Assembly: GCA_002162795.1 (NCBI GenBank)
Contig: MAAY01000062.1
Location: forward strand, 1-64,000
Reading direction: 5' to 3'
DNA: 64,000 nucleotides
Source of the DNA: Rhodobacterales bacterium 56_14_T64
GTDB taxonomy: Bacteria; Pseudomonadota; Alphaproteobacteria; Rhodobacterales; Rhodobacteraceae
Positions 25,295 to 32,242 of this stretch are shown here, one piece after another. Position 1 is the first letter of the stretch, and each line of letters opens with the position of its first letter. The notes below the pieces were generated by a model that worked only from the letters and a program-made list of their open reading frames with translations, made no database searches and had not been told where the DNA came from. A program made the translations under genes and the position numbers.

Positions 25295-25679
25295 GGTAGA
25301 TAAGTAATATCGGAACACCAGACCTGATTGGGACGGGTCACTCGAAGGTTACGCAGCAGGTAGGGGTAAACTTTGTGCCCCTTCGCCGCCTTGCTGGTAT
25401 TGGGCTTCTGGTAGATCGGCATCAGACCCATCAACCGCATGTGCCGCCGAACGCGCTTTTCGTTCACCAGGTGGCCTTCGTTGCGAAGATGCCAAGTCAT
25501 CTGGCGTACGCCATAAAAGGGTGTTTCCAGGAACTGTTCATCAATCTGACGTATCAGATCCAGGTTCAACTCGCTCTCGCCCTTGGCTTCATAGTAAAAT
25601 GATGACCGTGAGATCGACAAAAGCCTGCACTGCTTGCCGACGGAAAGGCTTGGGGTGGTTGGCTCAATCATGTTCCGCC

Positions 25680-25973
25680 TCACTTGCCGGTCCAAGGCTT
25701 GAGCTTTCTTACCAAAAAACCGTTGGCGACAGCCAGCTCCCCGATTTTGGCATGCAGTTCTTTAACCTGTTCTTCGTCAACGTTCGCCACCTTCCGGCCG
25801 CCGCGCTCAAACACCCCGGATGCCCCTTCCAGTAGAGCTTTCTTCCCCTGATGGATCATGGTGGGGGGAGTCCCGAACCGGCTCGCCAGTTCCGAAACAG
25901 TCTCCTCGCCCTTCAGTGCTTCCAATGCCACTTTGGCCTTAAAATCTGGATGATGTTGCTTTCGTTTCGACAT
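25680..25973 (-). CDS. IS3-family transposase orfA
   Basis: A 97-residue HTH protein ('HPDFKAKVALEALKGEETVSELASRFGTPPTMIHQGKKALLEGA') with a C-terminal leucine/valine heptad region ('EEQVKELHAKIGELAVANGFLVRKL'), the usual layout of IS3 orfA. It overlaps orfB by 16 bases; in IS3 elements the fusion transposase is made by programmed -1 frameshifting across such an overlap. No lesion is visible. Confidence 0.85.
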   Translation of the reverse strand: MSKRKQHHPDFKAKVALEALKGEETVSELASRFGTPPTMIHQGKKALLEGASGVFERGGRKVANVDEEQVKELHAKIGELAVANGFLVRKLKPWTGK

Positions 25974-26034
25974 CGCCGATCTCCTTCAGATTGAAGATCA
26001 ACAGACAACAAATCGTAGCTTACGTCAGTGTCCG

Positions 26035-26374
26035 AATTTCGGGGGGTAGCTCACTCTGTCGTCGACACAAGGTGCTGAAGTCCGGCACGGTCAATCCAGC
26101 CCGACCAATTCCAAGGATTTCTACCAACCCGGTCATCTGCCTCAAGGGCAAACCTAACAGCACTTTGATAGTTGAATGGCCGCATCACCATAAGAATGCT
26201 GACGTCCCCGCTGGGCTGAAGGTTTTGCCTCCCACGCCATCTCACCGTCAAACCAGTATGATAAAGACCCGCGTTGCTTCAGCGTTCGATTATAGTTCGA
26301 CCAGTATCAAAGCTGCGTGCATCTTGGTCTATAACAACTTTTGGTCCGCCAACTTATGGTCGATTTATTGTGAA
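26035..26374. other. No gene recognised
   Basis: Only short frames without family features; one 66-codon minus-strand frame (26051-26251) has a plausible amino-acid mix but no recognisable motif or ribosome binding site. Probably remains of genes broken by the surrounding insertions. Confidence 0.45.
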
Positions 26375-26593
26375 GCCCACTGTCAGCCGCGACCTGTTTT
26401 AGAGGGAGGTTCTCGGACAATAGTCCTCTGACGTGATCAACACGGACCCTCTCCACGAATTGAGCGGGGGACTTTTACAAATCACGTTGGAAATGTCGTG
26501 ACAGGGTGCGCGGGTTCATCCGTGTTGTCTGCGCCAAGGCATTGAGCGACCAGCCCAGGTGAGGTTGCGAAACGACTTTTCAATCAAACGGGT
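26375..26593 (-). pseudogene. Partial, degraded copy of the GlxA-type regulator gene
   Basis: About 219 bp align, with scattered substitutions and a one-base deletion, to 688-906 in the HTH-coding part of the GlxA-type regulator; CGTGATCAACACGGACCCTC, for example, is shared by both. The copy ends exactly where the IS3 derivative at 26592 begins. The rest of the gene is missing. Confidence 0.85.
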
Positions 26594-26775
26594 GAGCCTC
26601 CCCCCAAAAAGTGGTCCGCACCTATGATTAGGATACCGGAGGACCATAGATGGCGATTAAGAGACCCAAGCCCGAAGAGATTGTCGTGAAGTTACGGCAG
26701 GTTGAAGTACTGACGCGGCAGTACGGCCGGTATGGCTACCGCCGGGTGGCTGCCTGTTACGAGACGCAGGCTGGT

Positions 26776-26810
26776 CCCTCTCGGGGTGTAGACACCGCCT
26801 GCCGGCAACG
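26776..26810 (+). repeat. Transposase-nested hairpin element, copy I (35 bp)
   Basis: CCCTCTCG, stem GGTGT-AG-ACACC, end CCTGCCGGCAACG (the constant palindrome shortened by one G). It interrupts the orfB motif normally reading AGW-x-VN-x-K-x-V; exact frame restoration requires an end one base shorter than in other copies. Confidence 0.8.
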
Positions 26811-26901
26811 GGTGAATAACAAATGTGTTAAGCGCTGGTGGAAACGTGAGGGGCTGAAGGTGCCTATGAAACAACCCAAGAAGGGGCGGTTCTGGCTAAA
26901 C

Positions 26902-26942
26902 CTCTCTCGGGACATCGCCGTGCGATGCCCTGCCGGGCAGTG
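26902..26942 (+). repeat. Transposase-nested hairpin element, copy H (41 bp), at a deletion junction
   Basis: CTCTCTCG, stem GGGACATCGC-CGT-GCGATGCCC, end TGCCGGGCAGTG. The transposase reads 'GRFWLN' on the left and 'PWENGYCESFN' on the right, so about 130 codons of core are missing exactly at the element. Confidence 0.85.
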
Positions 26943-27262
26943 CTTGGGAGAACGGATATTGCGAAAGTTTCAACGGGAGAATGCGGAATGAATTACTGAG
27001 CGGTGAAACCTTCTATTCGTTACGCGACGCCCAAATCATCATCGAAAGCTGGAGGAAACACTACAACACCAATCGACCCCACAGTGTTCTGGGCTACGGC
27101 CCACTCGCGCCTGAGGCCATCGTCCCGGTGGACCAAAGGCCAACCATGCACTAACTTTCAACTTGGACCACGCAAGTGGGGCTGCTCAATATCGCTATCT
27201 GCGCACAGCCGCCGTTGGAGCTGGCCGCAATGAAAGACTGCAATCCGCACTAATGTCGAAAT

Positions 27263-27540
27263 GTGCATGGTGCAGCATTGATCTCAAATGCTCTAGAGAA
27301 ACCCTGCTGTGAGCTGCTGAGCCTTGGCCTGACCTTTGATGTCAGCGACTTGGCCGAAGCGCTTGTTGTTGCGAGATATCGCAAAGAGCTTATGCAGTTC
27401 AGGGTAGATCTTGCTCCACTGACTGAAGCGCCCCGTGTTTTCGTCTACGATAGCGGCGAAGATATGCCGTTCAAGGCGGGTCGTTAGGCGATGCCAAATG
27501 CGCTGATTGAGGCAGCAGGTAGCACCAACATCATGGACGA
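27263..27540 (+). pseudogene. Siderophore/haem ABC substrate-binding protein, C-terminal fragment
   Basis: Two frames read 'RYRKELMQFRVDLAPLTEAPRVFVYDSGEDMPFKAGR' and 'MPNALIEAAGSTNIMDDLEKT', consecutive pieces of FecB/HmuT-type periplasmic binding proteins ('...RVFVYDSG-D-PFTAGR-AMP-ALIEAAGG-NI..'). The N-terminal lobe, signal peptide and end are missing. It precedes the permease remnant in the same order as in intact transporter operons. Confidence 0.65.
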
Positions 27541-27579
27541 TCTTGAGAAAACTGATCCACTGGTGGTTGAGCGACCATT

Positions 27580-28035
27580 ATGGAGAGGACAGCAAACCCA
27601 GATAGCCACAATATCACCGGTTTTTGCATAACGATGGGCTGCAGGCTGATCTTGCTTGTCCTGTCCATTTCTATTGCACTGAGCGTTGGGGCAATTTCAA
27701 TTCCCTTGCCCACCGTCTGGGAGATACCTCTGAACAAAATATCCCCGGGTACTGTGACGCAAGAATGGTCTGCCGGGCGCCAAGCGACTGTCTGGGATAT
27801 CCGCTTTCCCGGCGCGTTACAGGCTTGTCTGGTCGGGGCCTCTACGGGTCGTCACTCGCCCCCCTGGCGGATGCCCACTTGCATGGAATCTCGGCAGGAG
27901 GGGCTTAGTGCGACAAATCTGCTTTGGTCTGACGTCATCGCCCGCACAGTCATGGCACCTGATGATATACCCATTGGCATTGGCCTGATCGGCGGAGTAT
28001 TTTTCGTCTGGCTTTTGCGTCGCCGGCAAAGCTGA
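27580..28035 (+). pseudogene. FecCD-type ABC permease, internally deleted
   Basis: The start 'LILLVLSISIALSVGAISIPLPTVWEIPLNKISPG' and 'WSAGRQATVWDIRFPGALQACLVGASTG' are the first membrane segments of an iron-siderophore permease. 'LADAHLHGISAGGA' follows in another frame. The frame then ends with 'SDVIARTVMAPDDIPIGIGLIGGVFFVWLLRRR', the last segments. About 200 residues between are gone and two frameshifts occur, so it is non-functional. Confidence 0.75.
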
Positions 28036-28163
28036 ATCGGTGCTAAGTTGCCGTTGGTGAAAAGTGCCGCTAAGGGCGGCACTCCGCCGTTAGTGACGAA
28101 ATGTGCAGGGGGCAGCAACCAGGCCGCTTTCCTTGCCCCTCACAGTCACTAACGATGGTGGTT

Positions 28164-28523
28164 TCAGCCGATCACCGGATGACCAGCCTGCTGCATACAT
28201 TGCACCAAATAGTTGCGTTGCGCCTCTTTGACCTGAGCATCGCCGACTGCGGCACCTGCAATTGCGCCCAAGACTGCCCCAACGGCGGCCTTGTCGCGGT
28301 TTTCGGTTGCTCCGACTAATGCGCCACCAACGCCACCCACGGCGGCAGTTTTTCCAATGTGACCCTGACCAACCTGCCGCGCCAGGGACCGACACTGGGC
28401 CTCGTCGGCGGCAAAATTCGCGCCCGCTGCCCCGTTCAACTGCAGCGGCGCATCCACAGGGACGGTGTCACATGCCGCCAGCAGCAAGATTGATGCGGTG
28501 AGTGTCAGAAATTTACCGGTCAT
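28164..28523 (-). CDS. Glycine-zipper lipoprotein
   Basis: A 119-residue protein with a lipoprotein signal peptide ending 'LLLAAC' (Cys18). A glycine-rich zipper follows, 'AAVGGVGGALVGA' and 'AAVGAVLGAIAGAAVG', as in small 17-kDa surface-antigen/SlyB-like 2TM proteins. Two further cysteines (in 'EAQCRSLA' and 'VQCMQQAG') could form a disulfide. Probably anchored in the outer membrane. It lies downstream of rplI, beyond that operon's terminator, so is transcribed separately. Confidence 0.8.
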   Translation of the reverse strand: MTGKFLTLTASILLLAACDTVPVDAPLQLNGAAGANFAADEAQCRSLARQVGQGHIGKTAAVGGVGGALVGATENRDKAAVGAVLGAIAGAAVGDAQVKEAQRNYLVQCMQQAGHPVIG

Positions 28524-28604
28524 AGCCAGTTTCCTTTGCCAAAATGTTCAACCAATGGCGCAAGGATAGTGCCCCGACTGGCTTTGGACCAGTGCTATGC
28601 ATAG

Positions 28605-28633
28605 AAAAAGGCCGCCCATCACAGGCGGCCTTT
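28605..28633 (-). terminator. Terminator of the rpsF-rpsR-rplI operon
   Basis: On the minus strand AAAGGCCGCC-TGTGATG-GGCGGCCTTT forms a 10-bp stem directly continued by T residues. It lies 30 bp after the rplI stop. Confidence 0.9.
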
Positions 28634-28662
28634 CCCAAATTCTCAGCTCGAATAAGAAGAGA

Positions 28663-29262
28663 TTAGGCTTCTTCTTCGGCCGCTGGTGCGTCGTCATCAT
28701 CCGATGCGGCGCCGCCCAGATCGTCGAACAGTTCCGAAATCTCGAACTCAGCAGCGGCTTCTTCTTCCGCTTCCAGTTCCTGGATCGACTTGCCCGCAGC
28801 CTGCAGGTCGGCTTCTTCAACCGAACGTGCAACGTTCATTTCGATCTCAACGGTGACTTCGGGGTGCAGCATAACTGCAACGGCGTGCAGACCCAGGTCC
28901 TTGATCGGAGCGATCAGGGCAACCTGTTTCTTGTCAACCGAGAAGCCTTCGGCGGTGGCAGCGTCTGCGGCGTCACGCGGAGTGACCGACCCGTACAGAG
29001 CGCCGGCATCCGATGCCGAACGAATCACAACGAACTGCTGGCCAGCCAGCTTTTCGCCCAGGGCTTCTGCTTCTGCTTTGGTCTCCAGGTTGCGTGCTTC
29101 TAGCTGCGCTTTCTGGGTTTCAAAGTTGGCAATGTTGGCTGCGGAAGCAGACAAGCCTTTGCCCTGTGGAAGCAGGAAGTTACGTGCGAAGCCAGCTTTG
29201 ACGTCAACAACGTCGCCCATCTGGCCCAGTTTCGCAACGCGCTCAAGAAGGATAACTTTCAT
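28663..29262 (-). CDS. rplI: 50S ribosomal protein L9
   Basis: A 199-residue bL9. The N-terminal RNA-binding domain '[37 protein letters not shown]' is followed by the long central helix and the C-terminal domain ('[16 protein letters not shown]', '[21 protein letters not shown]'). It carries an acidic, alanine-rich C-terminal extension of ~45 residues ('[14 protein letters not shown]'), which makes it longer than the E. coli protein (149) and is common in Rhodobacteraceae. Third gene of the rpsF-rpsR-rplI operon. Confidence 0.97.
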   Translation of the reverse strand: MKVILLERVAKLGQMGDVVDVKAGFARNFLLPQGKGLSASAANIANFETQKAQLEARNLETKAEAEALGEKLAGQQFVVIRSASDAGALYGSVTPRDAADAATAEGFSVDKKQVALIAPIKDLGLHAVAVMLHPEVTVEIEMNVARSVEEADLQAAGKSIQELEAEEEAAAEFEISELFDDLGGAASDDDDAPAAEEEA

Positions 29263-29274
29263 GTCAGTTGCTCC

Positions 29275-29502
29275 TTATTTAACAGCGTAGGGCAGCAGGG
29301 CGAGAAAACGTGCGCGTTTGATGGCACGAGCCAGTTCACGCTGTTTTTTCGCCGAGACGGCGGTGATCCGCGAGGGAACAATTTTGCCGCGCTCAGAGAT
29401 GTAGCGCTGCAGCAGGCGGGTGTCTTTGTAGTCGATCGCAGGTGCGTTGTCGCCCGAGAATGGGCAAACTTTACGACGACGGAAAAATGGTTTTGCGGCC
29501 AT
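29275..29502 (-). CDS. rpsR: 30S ribosomal protein S18
   Basis: A 75-residue bS18 with the typical '[58 protein letters not shown]' core, quoted in part. It binds next to S6 on the 30S platform. It lies 12 bp upstream of rplI and 18 bp downstream of rpsF. Confidence 0.97.
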   Translation of the reverse strand: MAAKPFFRRRKVCPFSGDNAPAIDYKDTRLLQRYISERGKIVPSRITAVSAKKQRELARAIKRARFLALLPYAVK

Positions 29503-29520
29503 GGTTTAGCGTCCTTTCGA

Positions 29521-29874
29521 TCAACGACGGCTGCGACGGTCGTCGCGCTCGTCACGTTTCTGCATCTGGACCGAAGGGCCCTCTTTGTGCTCGTCCATCT
29601 TGATGGTCAGAACACGCATAACGTCGTCATGCAGACGCATCAGGCGCTCCATTTCCTGGATCGCCGGTGCCGGAGCATCGGTGCGCAGGAAGGCATAGTG
29701 GCCCTTGCGGTTTTTGTTGATCTTATAGGCCATCGTCTTGACGCCCCAGTACTCACTGTCGACCAGCGTTCCGCCGTTGTCGGACAGTACAGCACCGAAA
29801 TGTTCGATGAGACCTTCAGCTTGCGTGTTGGACAAGTCCTGACGCGCAATCATAACATGCTCATATAGCGGCAT
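29521..29874 (-). CDS. rpsF: 30S ribosomal protein S6
   Basis: A 117-residue bS6 starting 'MPLYEHVMIARQDLSNTQAEGL'. The ferredoxin-like fold and 'YWGVKTMAYKINKNRKGHYAFLRTDAP' are standard, followed by 'EMERLMRLHDDVMRVLTIKMD' and a charged tail ending in Arg/Asp repeats. ATG 29874 has AGGAG five bases upstream; the longer open frame upstream is not part of the protein. First gene of the operon; S6 and S18 bind 16S rRNA as a dimer. Confidence 0.97.
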   Translation of the reverse strand: MPLYEHVMIARQDLSNTQAEGLIEHFGAVLSDNGGTLVDSEYWGVKTMAYKINKNRKGHYAFLRTDAPAPAIQEMERLMRLHDDVMRVLTIKMDEHKEGPSVQMQKRDERDDRRSRR

Positions 29875-30175
29875 GTGTGCTCCTGTTATGTTCAAGGCGC
29901 ATTTCAAAGGTAGGGCGGTTAAACCTTCCGCTGCCCCACCACGAGAGTCTGCGCGGATCGAATTAGATACGGAAGGAAGCCCCCATATACAGGCTGTGGC
30001 CAAAAGGGCAAGCCAGCTTTGCTTGCATCGCTGCCGTTGCCACAACTCTCACAAGTTTGCCCGCTATTTACCCCGCATCTGCCCCATTGCCGTCGCATTC
30101 TTGGTCTTGATTGGGATTAACAACAGGTTAATGGCCAGCCCGAACAAGGGCGGCGGCAGAGGAAGGGCAGAGGAT

Positions 30176-30709
30176 ATGACCGCGACAGACCAGATCCCGA
30201 TGAATAGTTCCCACATGACCCCGGCACGCGGGCTCTATGCGATGGCCGAGGCCCTGCCACTGGTATTGACCTTTCGCCCTAACTACCATCTGCGCTCAGT
30301 CGTGATGCGGGTTGTCGGCGCGGCGATGGTGCTCAGCTCGACCGGTATCTGGCTGATGCCCGGTGCGGCCTATGACCCCGAGATGGCGTTGATCAAGATC
30401 GGCATTTCGGTGTTCTTCCTGTTTGCCGGCATGGCGCTGATGATGATCAATGACCCTGACAGCCACCCCGATGCCTATTTCGACCCGATCCGCCGCGAGC
30501 TGCGGGTATTGCAGCGCTCGGGCAAAGGACGACCGCGCACCGTGTTGCGCCGCGGTTATGACAGCCTGGGCAGTGTCCGCTTCAAGGATCGCTCGGTCGA
30601 GCTGTTCGAGATCGACGGCACTCTGTTGATCCGGCTGCCACTTAATCTTGGTTCCACCCGCCAGTTGCTGCGTGAACAGCTCAGCGGCGTGGTTCCGATC
30701 CTCAGCTGA
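30176..30709 (+). CDS. Small membrane protein of unknown function
   Basis: A 177-residue protein with two hydrophobic segments (about 41-60 and 73-92), then a soluble domain starting 'NDPDSHPDAYFDPIRRELRVLQRSGKGRPRTVLRRGYDSLGSVRFKDRSVELFEIDGTLLIRLPL' (in part), a beta-rich PH-like region. This pattern is typical of Rhodobacteraceae hypothetical proteins; I do not recognise a functional family. ATG 30176 has AGGAAGGG nine bases upstream; ATG 30131 is an alternative. Divergent from rpsF. Confidence 0.7.
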   Translation: MTATDQIPMNSSHMTPARGLYAMAEALPLVLTFRPNYHLRSVVMRVVGAAMVLSSTGIWLMPGAAYDPEMALIKIGISVFFLFAGMALMMINDPDSHPDAYFDPIRRELRVLQRSGKGRPRTVLRRGYDSLGSVRFKDRSVELFEIDGTLLIRLPLNLGSTRQLLREQLSGVVPILS

Positions 30710-30734
30710 TCCACATCACATCTGCGCGAGAATG

Positions 30735-30760
30735 CACCCGGTCCGACGTGGCCGGGTGTT
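30735..30760 (+). terminator. Terminator after the 30176-30709 gene
   Basis: CACCCGG-N10-CCGGGTG followed by TTTCGTT; 25 bp after the stop codon. Confidence 0.75.
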
Positions 30761-30865
30761 TCGTTCGTATGTTCACAGATAGTGTTGATTTTTGCTGACT
30801 TCCCATTTCGGGGGGCAGTTGCCATCTCTTTAGTCATATAAATTGTTCAACCGGAGCCTCTCCAA

Positions 30866-31441
30866 ATGAAAAAGACACTGATCGCCGCCGCTTTGGCCAC
30901 CGTCGCTGCCACTGCTGCTTTTGCGACTCCCGAAAAGTACGTGCTGGATTCCAGCCACAGCCAGATCCTGTTCAGCTATAACCACCTCGGCTTCTCAACC
31001 ACTTGGGGTCTGTTCTCGGGTTTTGAGGGCGATGTGATGTTCGACCAGGAAAACCCGGCGGGTTCTAGCGTCACCGTGTCGATGCCAACCAAATCGATGT
31101 TCACAGGCTGGGAAGAGCGCTTTGGCCACTTCATGTCGCAGGACTTCTTTGGCGCCGAGGACAGCGATCTGATCAGCTTTACCTCTACCGGCATCGAAGT
31201 AACCGGTGACACCACCGCGCAAATCACCGGTGATCTGACCATCAACGGCACCACCAAGCCAGTGGTTCTGGATGCGGTGATGAACCAGGCGGGCGATCAC
31301 CCGATGGCAGGCAAGCCTTGGGCTGGCTTTGATGCCAGTGCAACAGTGTTGCGGTCGGATTTCAACTTGGGCAAATTTGCTCCGTTTGTCAGCGATGAAG
31401 TCCAAATCAAGATCTCGATCGAGGCCATGAAGGCCGAGTAA
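30866..31441 (+). CDS. YceI-family periplasmic protein (copy 1)
   Basis: A 191-residue protein with a clear Sec signal peptide ('MKKTLIAAALATVAATAAFA'). The YceI lipocalin-like beta barrel follows: 'YVLDSSHSQILFSYNHLGFSTTWGLFSGFEGDVMFD', 'FFGAEDSDLISFTSTGIEVTGDTTAQITGDLTINGTTKPVVLDAV', 'GFDASATVLRSDFNLGKFAPFVSDEVQI' (in part). Family members bind polyisoprenoids or similar lipids in the periplasm. It is about 70% identical by eye to the next gene, indicating tandem duplication. Confidence 0.92.
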   Translation: MKKTLIAAALATVAATAAFATPEKYVLDSSHSQILFSYNHLGFSTTWGLFSGFEGDVMFDQENPAGSSVTVSMPTKSMFTGWEERFGHFMSQDFFGAEDSDLISFTSTGIEVTGDTTAQITGDLTINGTTKPVVLDAVMNQAGDHPMAGKPWAGFDASATVLRSDFNLGKFAPFVSDEVQIKISIEAMKAE

Positions 31442-31487
31442 GCAAAACTTTAGATCGGCGAACCGCCAGTCTGACAAAATCCAACTC

Positions 31488-31520
31488 AACCCTCGGCCAT
31501 TCATTGGTTGGGGGTTTTGT
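31488..31520 (+). terminator. Terminator between the two YceI genes
   Basis: AACCCTCGGCC-ATTCATT-GGTTGGGGGTT can pair over 11 bases (three G-T) and is followed by TTG. Each yceI copy therefore probably has its own transcript. Confidence 0.6.
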
Positions 31521-31615
31521 ACTATATAAGGGGTGTGCCAGCGCCGTCAGCCTTCCTTTGGCTCGTAAGGCGCTATTCTTACTGTAGTGTTTTTACCCAA
31601 AAGGAGCCTTTCGAT

Positions 31616-32191
31616 ATGAAGATAACTCTATTTGCTGCTTTGATAACGGCCAGCGCCGCCTCTGTTGCCGTTGCGGCGCCTGAAAAATACTTACTGGACG
31701 CCCCCCACAGCCAGATCGTGTTTAGCTACGACCACTTGGGATATTCGACATCACACGGAATGTTCTCGGGGTTTGAGGGCGTGGTGATGTTTGATCAGGA
31801 CGATCCCACCGCATCCAGCGTTTCTGTCTCCATGCCCGCCCAGTCGATGATCACCGGGTGGTCGGAACGATTTGACCACTTCATGTCCAAGGATTTCTTT
31901 GGCGCAGATGCAGACGAGCTGATCAGTTTCAAATCCACAGCGATCGAGGTCACAGGCGACAATACGGCCCTAATCACTGGCGATCTGACCCTAAACGGCG
32001 TGACCAGACCGGTGGTGCTGGACGCAGTCCTAAACCAGATCGGCGACCACCCAATGGCTGGAAAACCCTGGGCTGGTTTTAATGCCAGCGCCTCGATCCT
32101 ACGGTCTCAATTCGAGCTGGGTAAATTTGCGCCTTTTGTCGGCGACGAGGTGACCATCATGATATCGATTGAGGCGATGAAGGCCGATTGA
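31616..32191 (+). CDS. YceI-family periplasmic protein (copy 2)
   Basis: A 191-residue paralogue of the preceding gene, with signal peptide 'MKITLFAALITASAASVAVA' and the same barrel signature ('YLLDAPHSQIVFSYDHLGYSTSHGMFSGFEG'). ATG 31616 has AAGGAG about 10 bases upstream. A third YceI domain is fused to cytochrome b561 at 33762-35003, so three YceI domains lie within 4 kb. Confidence 0.92.
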   Translation: MKITLFAALITASAASVAVAAPEKYLLDAPHSQIVFSYDHLGYSTSHGMFSGFEGVVMFDQDDPTASSVSVSMPAQSMITGWSERFDHFMSKDFFGADADELISFKSTAIEVTGDNTALITGDLTLNGVTRPVVLDAVLNQIGDHPMAGKPWAGFNASASILRSQFELGKFAPFVGDEVTIMISIEAMKAD

Positions 32192-32242
32192 ACGCGTCCC
32201 TAAAATGACCATTGGTCGCCACTGGCCGACTGGTGGCAGCAC

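Larger units (their letters stand above)
24748..25695 (-). pseudogene. IS3-family transposase orfB, disrupted only by two hairpin elements
   Basis: Three consecutive frames, broken exactly at the hairpins, give a full IS3 orfB: HTH_21-like start ('QCRLLSISRSSFYYEAKGESELNLDLIRQIDEQFLETPFYGVRQM'), first catalytic Asp in 'WCSDITYLP' | hairpin G | 'MRRGFLYLVAIMDWHTRKVLAW', second Asp in 'MNTDQGSQFTS', then 'NIRIS' | hairpin F | 'MDGKGRFLDNIFIERLWRSMKYE' with the catalytic Glu, and a normal 'RPHSALGGKSPAVVYW' tail. Without the 41 and 37 bp the gene would encode about 289 residues. I found no other lesion. Confidence 0.88.
24722..26034 (-). mobile_element. IS3-family insertion sequence (about 1.3 kb), with two hairpin insertions
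   Basis: Related ends are visible: left GGACAGTATCTGGCGTGACTTAAGC (from 24724, first 20 bases) and, on the complement, right GGACACTGACGTAAGC ending at about 26033. It contains overlapping orfA (25680-25973) and orfB (24748-25695) on the minus strand. Apart from the two hairpins inside orfB, both genes look undamaged, unlike all other elements in this region. Confidence 0.75.
26592..27191 (+). mobile_element. Decayed IS3-family element (about 0.6 kb) with two hairpin elements
   Basis: Left end TGAGCCTCCCCCCAAAAAGT and right end (complement) TGAGCAGCCCCACTTGCGTG are related terminal repeats. In between are orfA start 'KRPKPEEIVVKLRQVEVLT' (ATG 26650), a deletion, orfB start 'RQYGRYGYRRVAA', hairpin I, 'KCVKRWWKREGLKVPMKQPKKGRFWLN', hairpin H, and the orfB end 'PWENGYCESFNGRMRNELLSGETFYSLRDAQIIIESWRKHYNTNRPHSVLGYGPLAPEAIVPVDQRPTMH'-type sequence (shown in part). 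Most of the catalytic core is lost. The element has inserted into the GlxA-type gene copy. Confidence 0.8.

Noticed and set aside
14311-26942. CRISPR array, because a short repeat recurs ten times
   Set aside because: Copies are in both orientations, at irregular distances of tens to thousands of bases, and each splits a transposase gene. There are no spacers of constant length and no cas genes.
14311-26942. In-frame palindromic elements of the Rickettsia type
   Set aside because: All ten lengths differ from multiples of three and the constant ends do not resemble those elements.
14311-26942. Integron attC sites
   Set aside because: The elements lack the GTTRRRY-type core sites and no integrase gene or cassette array is present; they lie inside transposase genes.
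29875-30175. N-terminal extension of the 30176-30709 gene
   Set aside because: The upstream in-frame residues are unlike a protein start, overlap the rpsF leader, and a better ribosome binding site precedes 30176.
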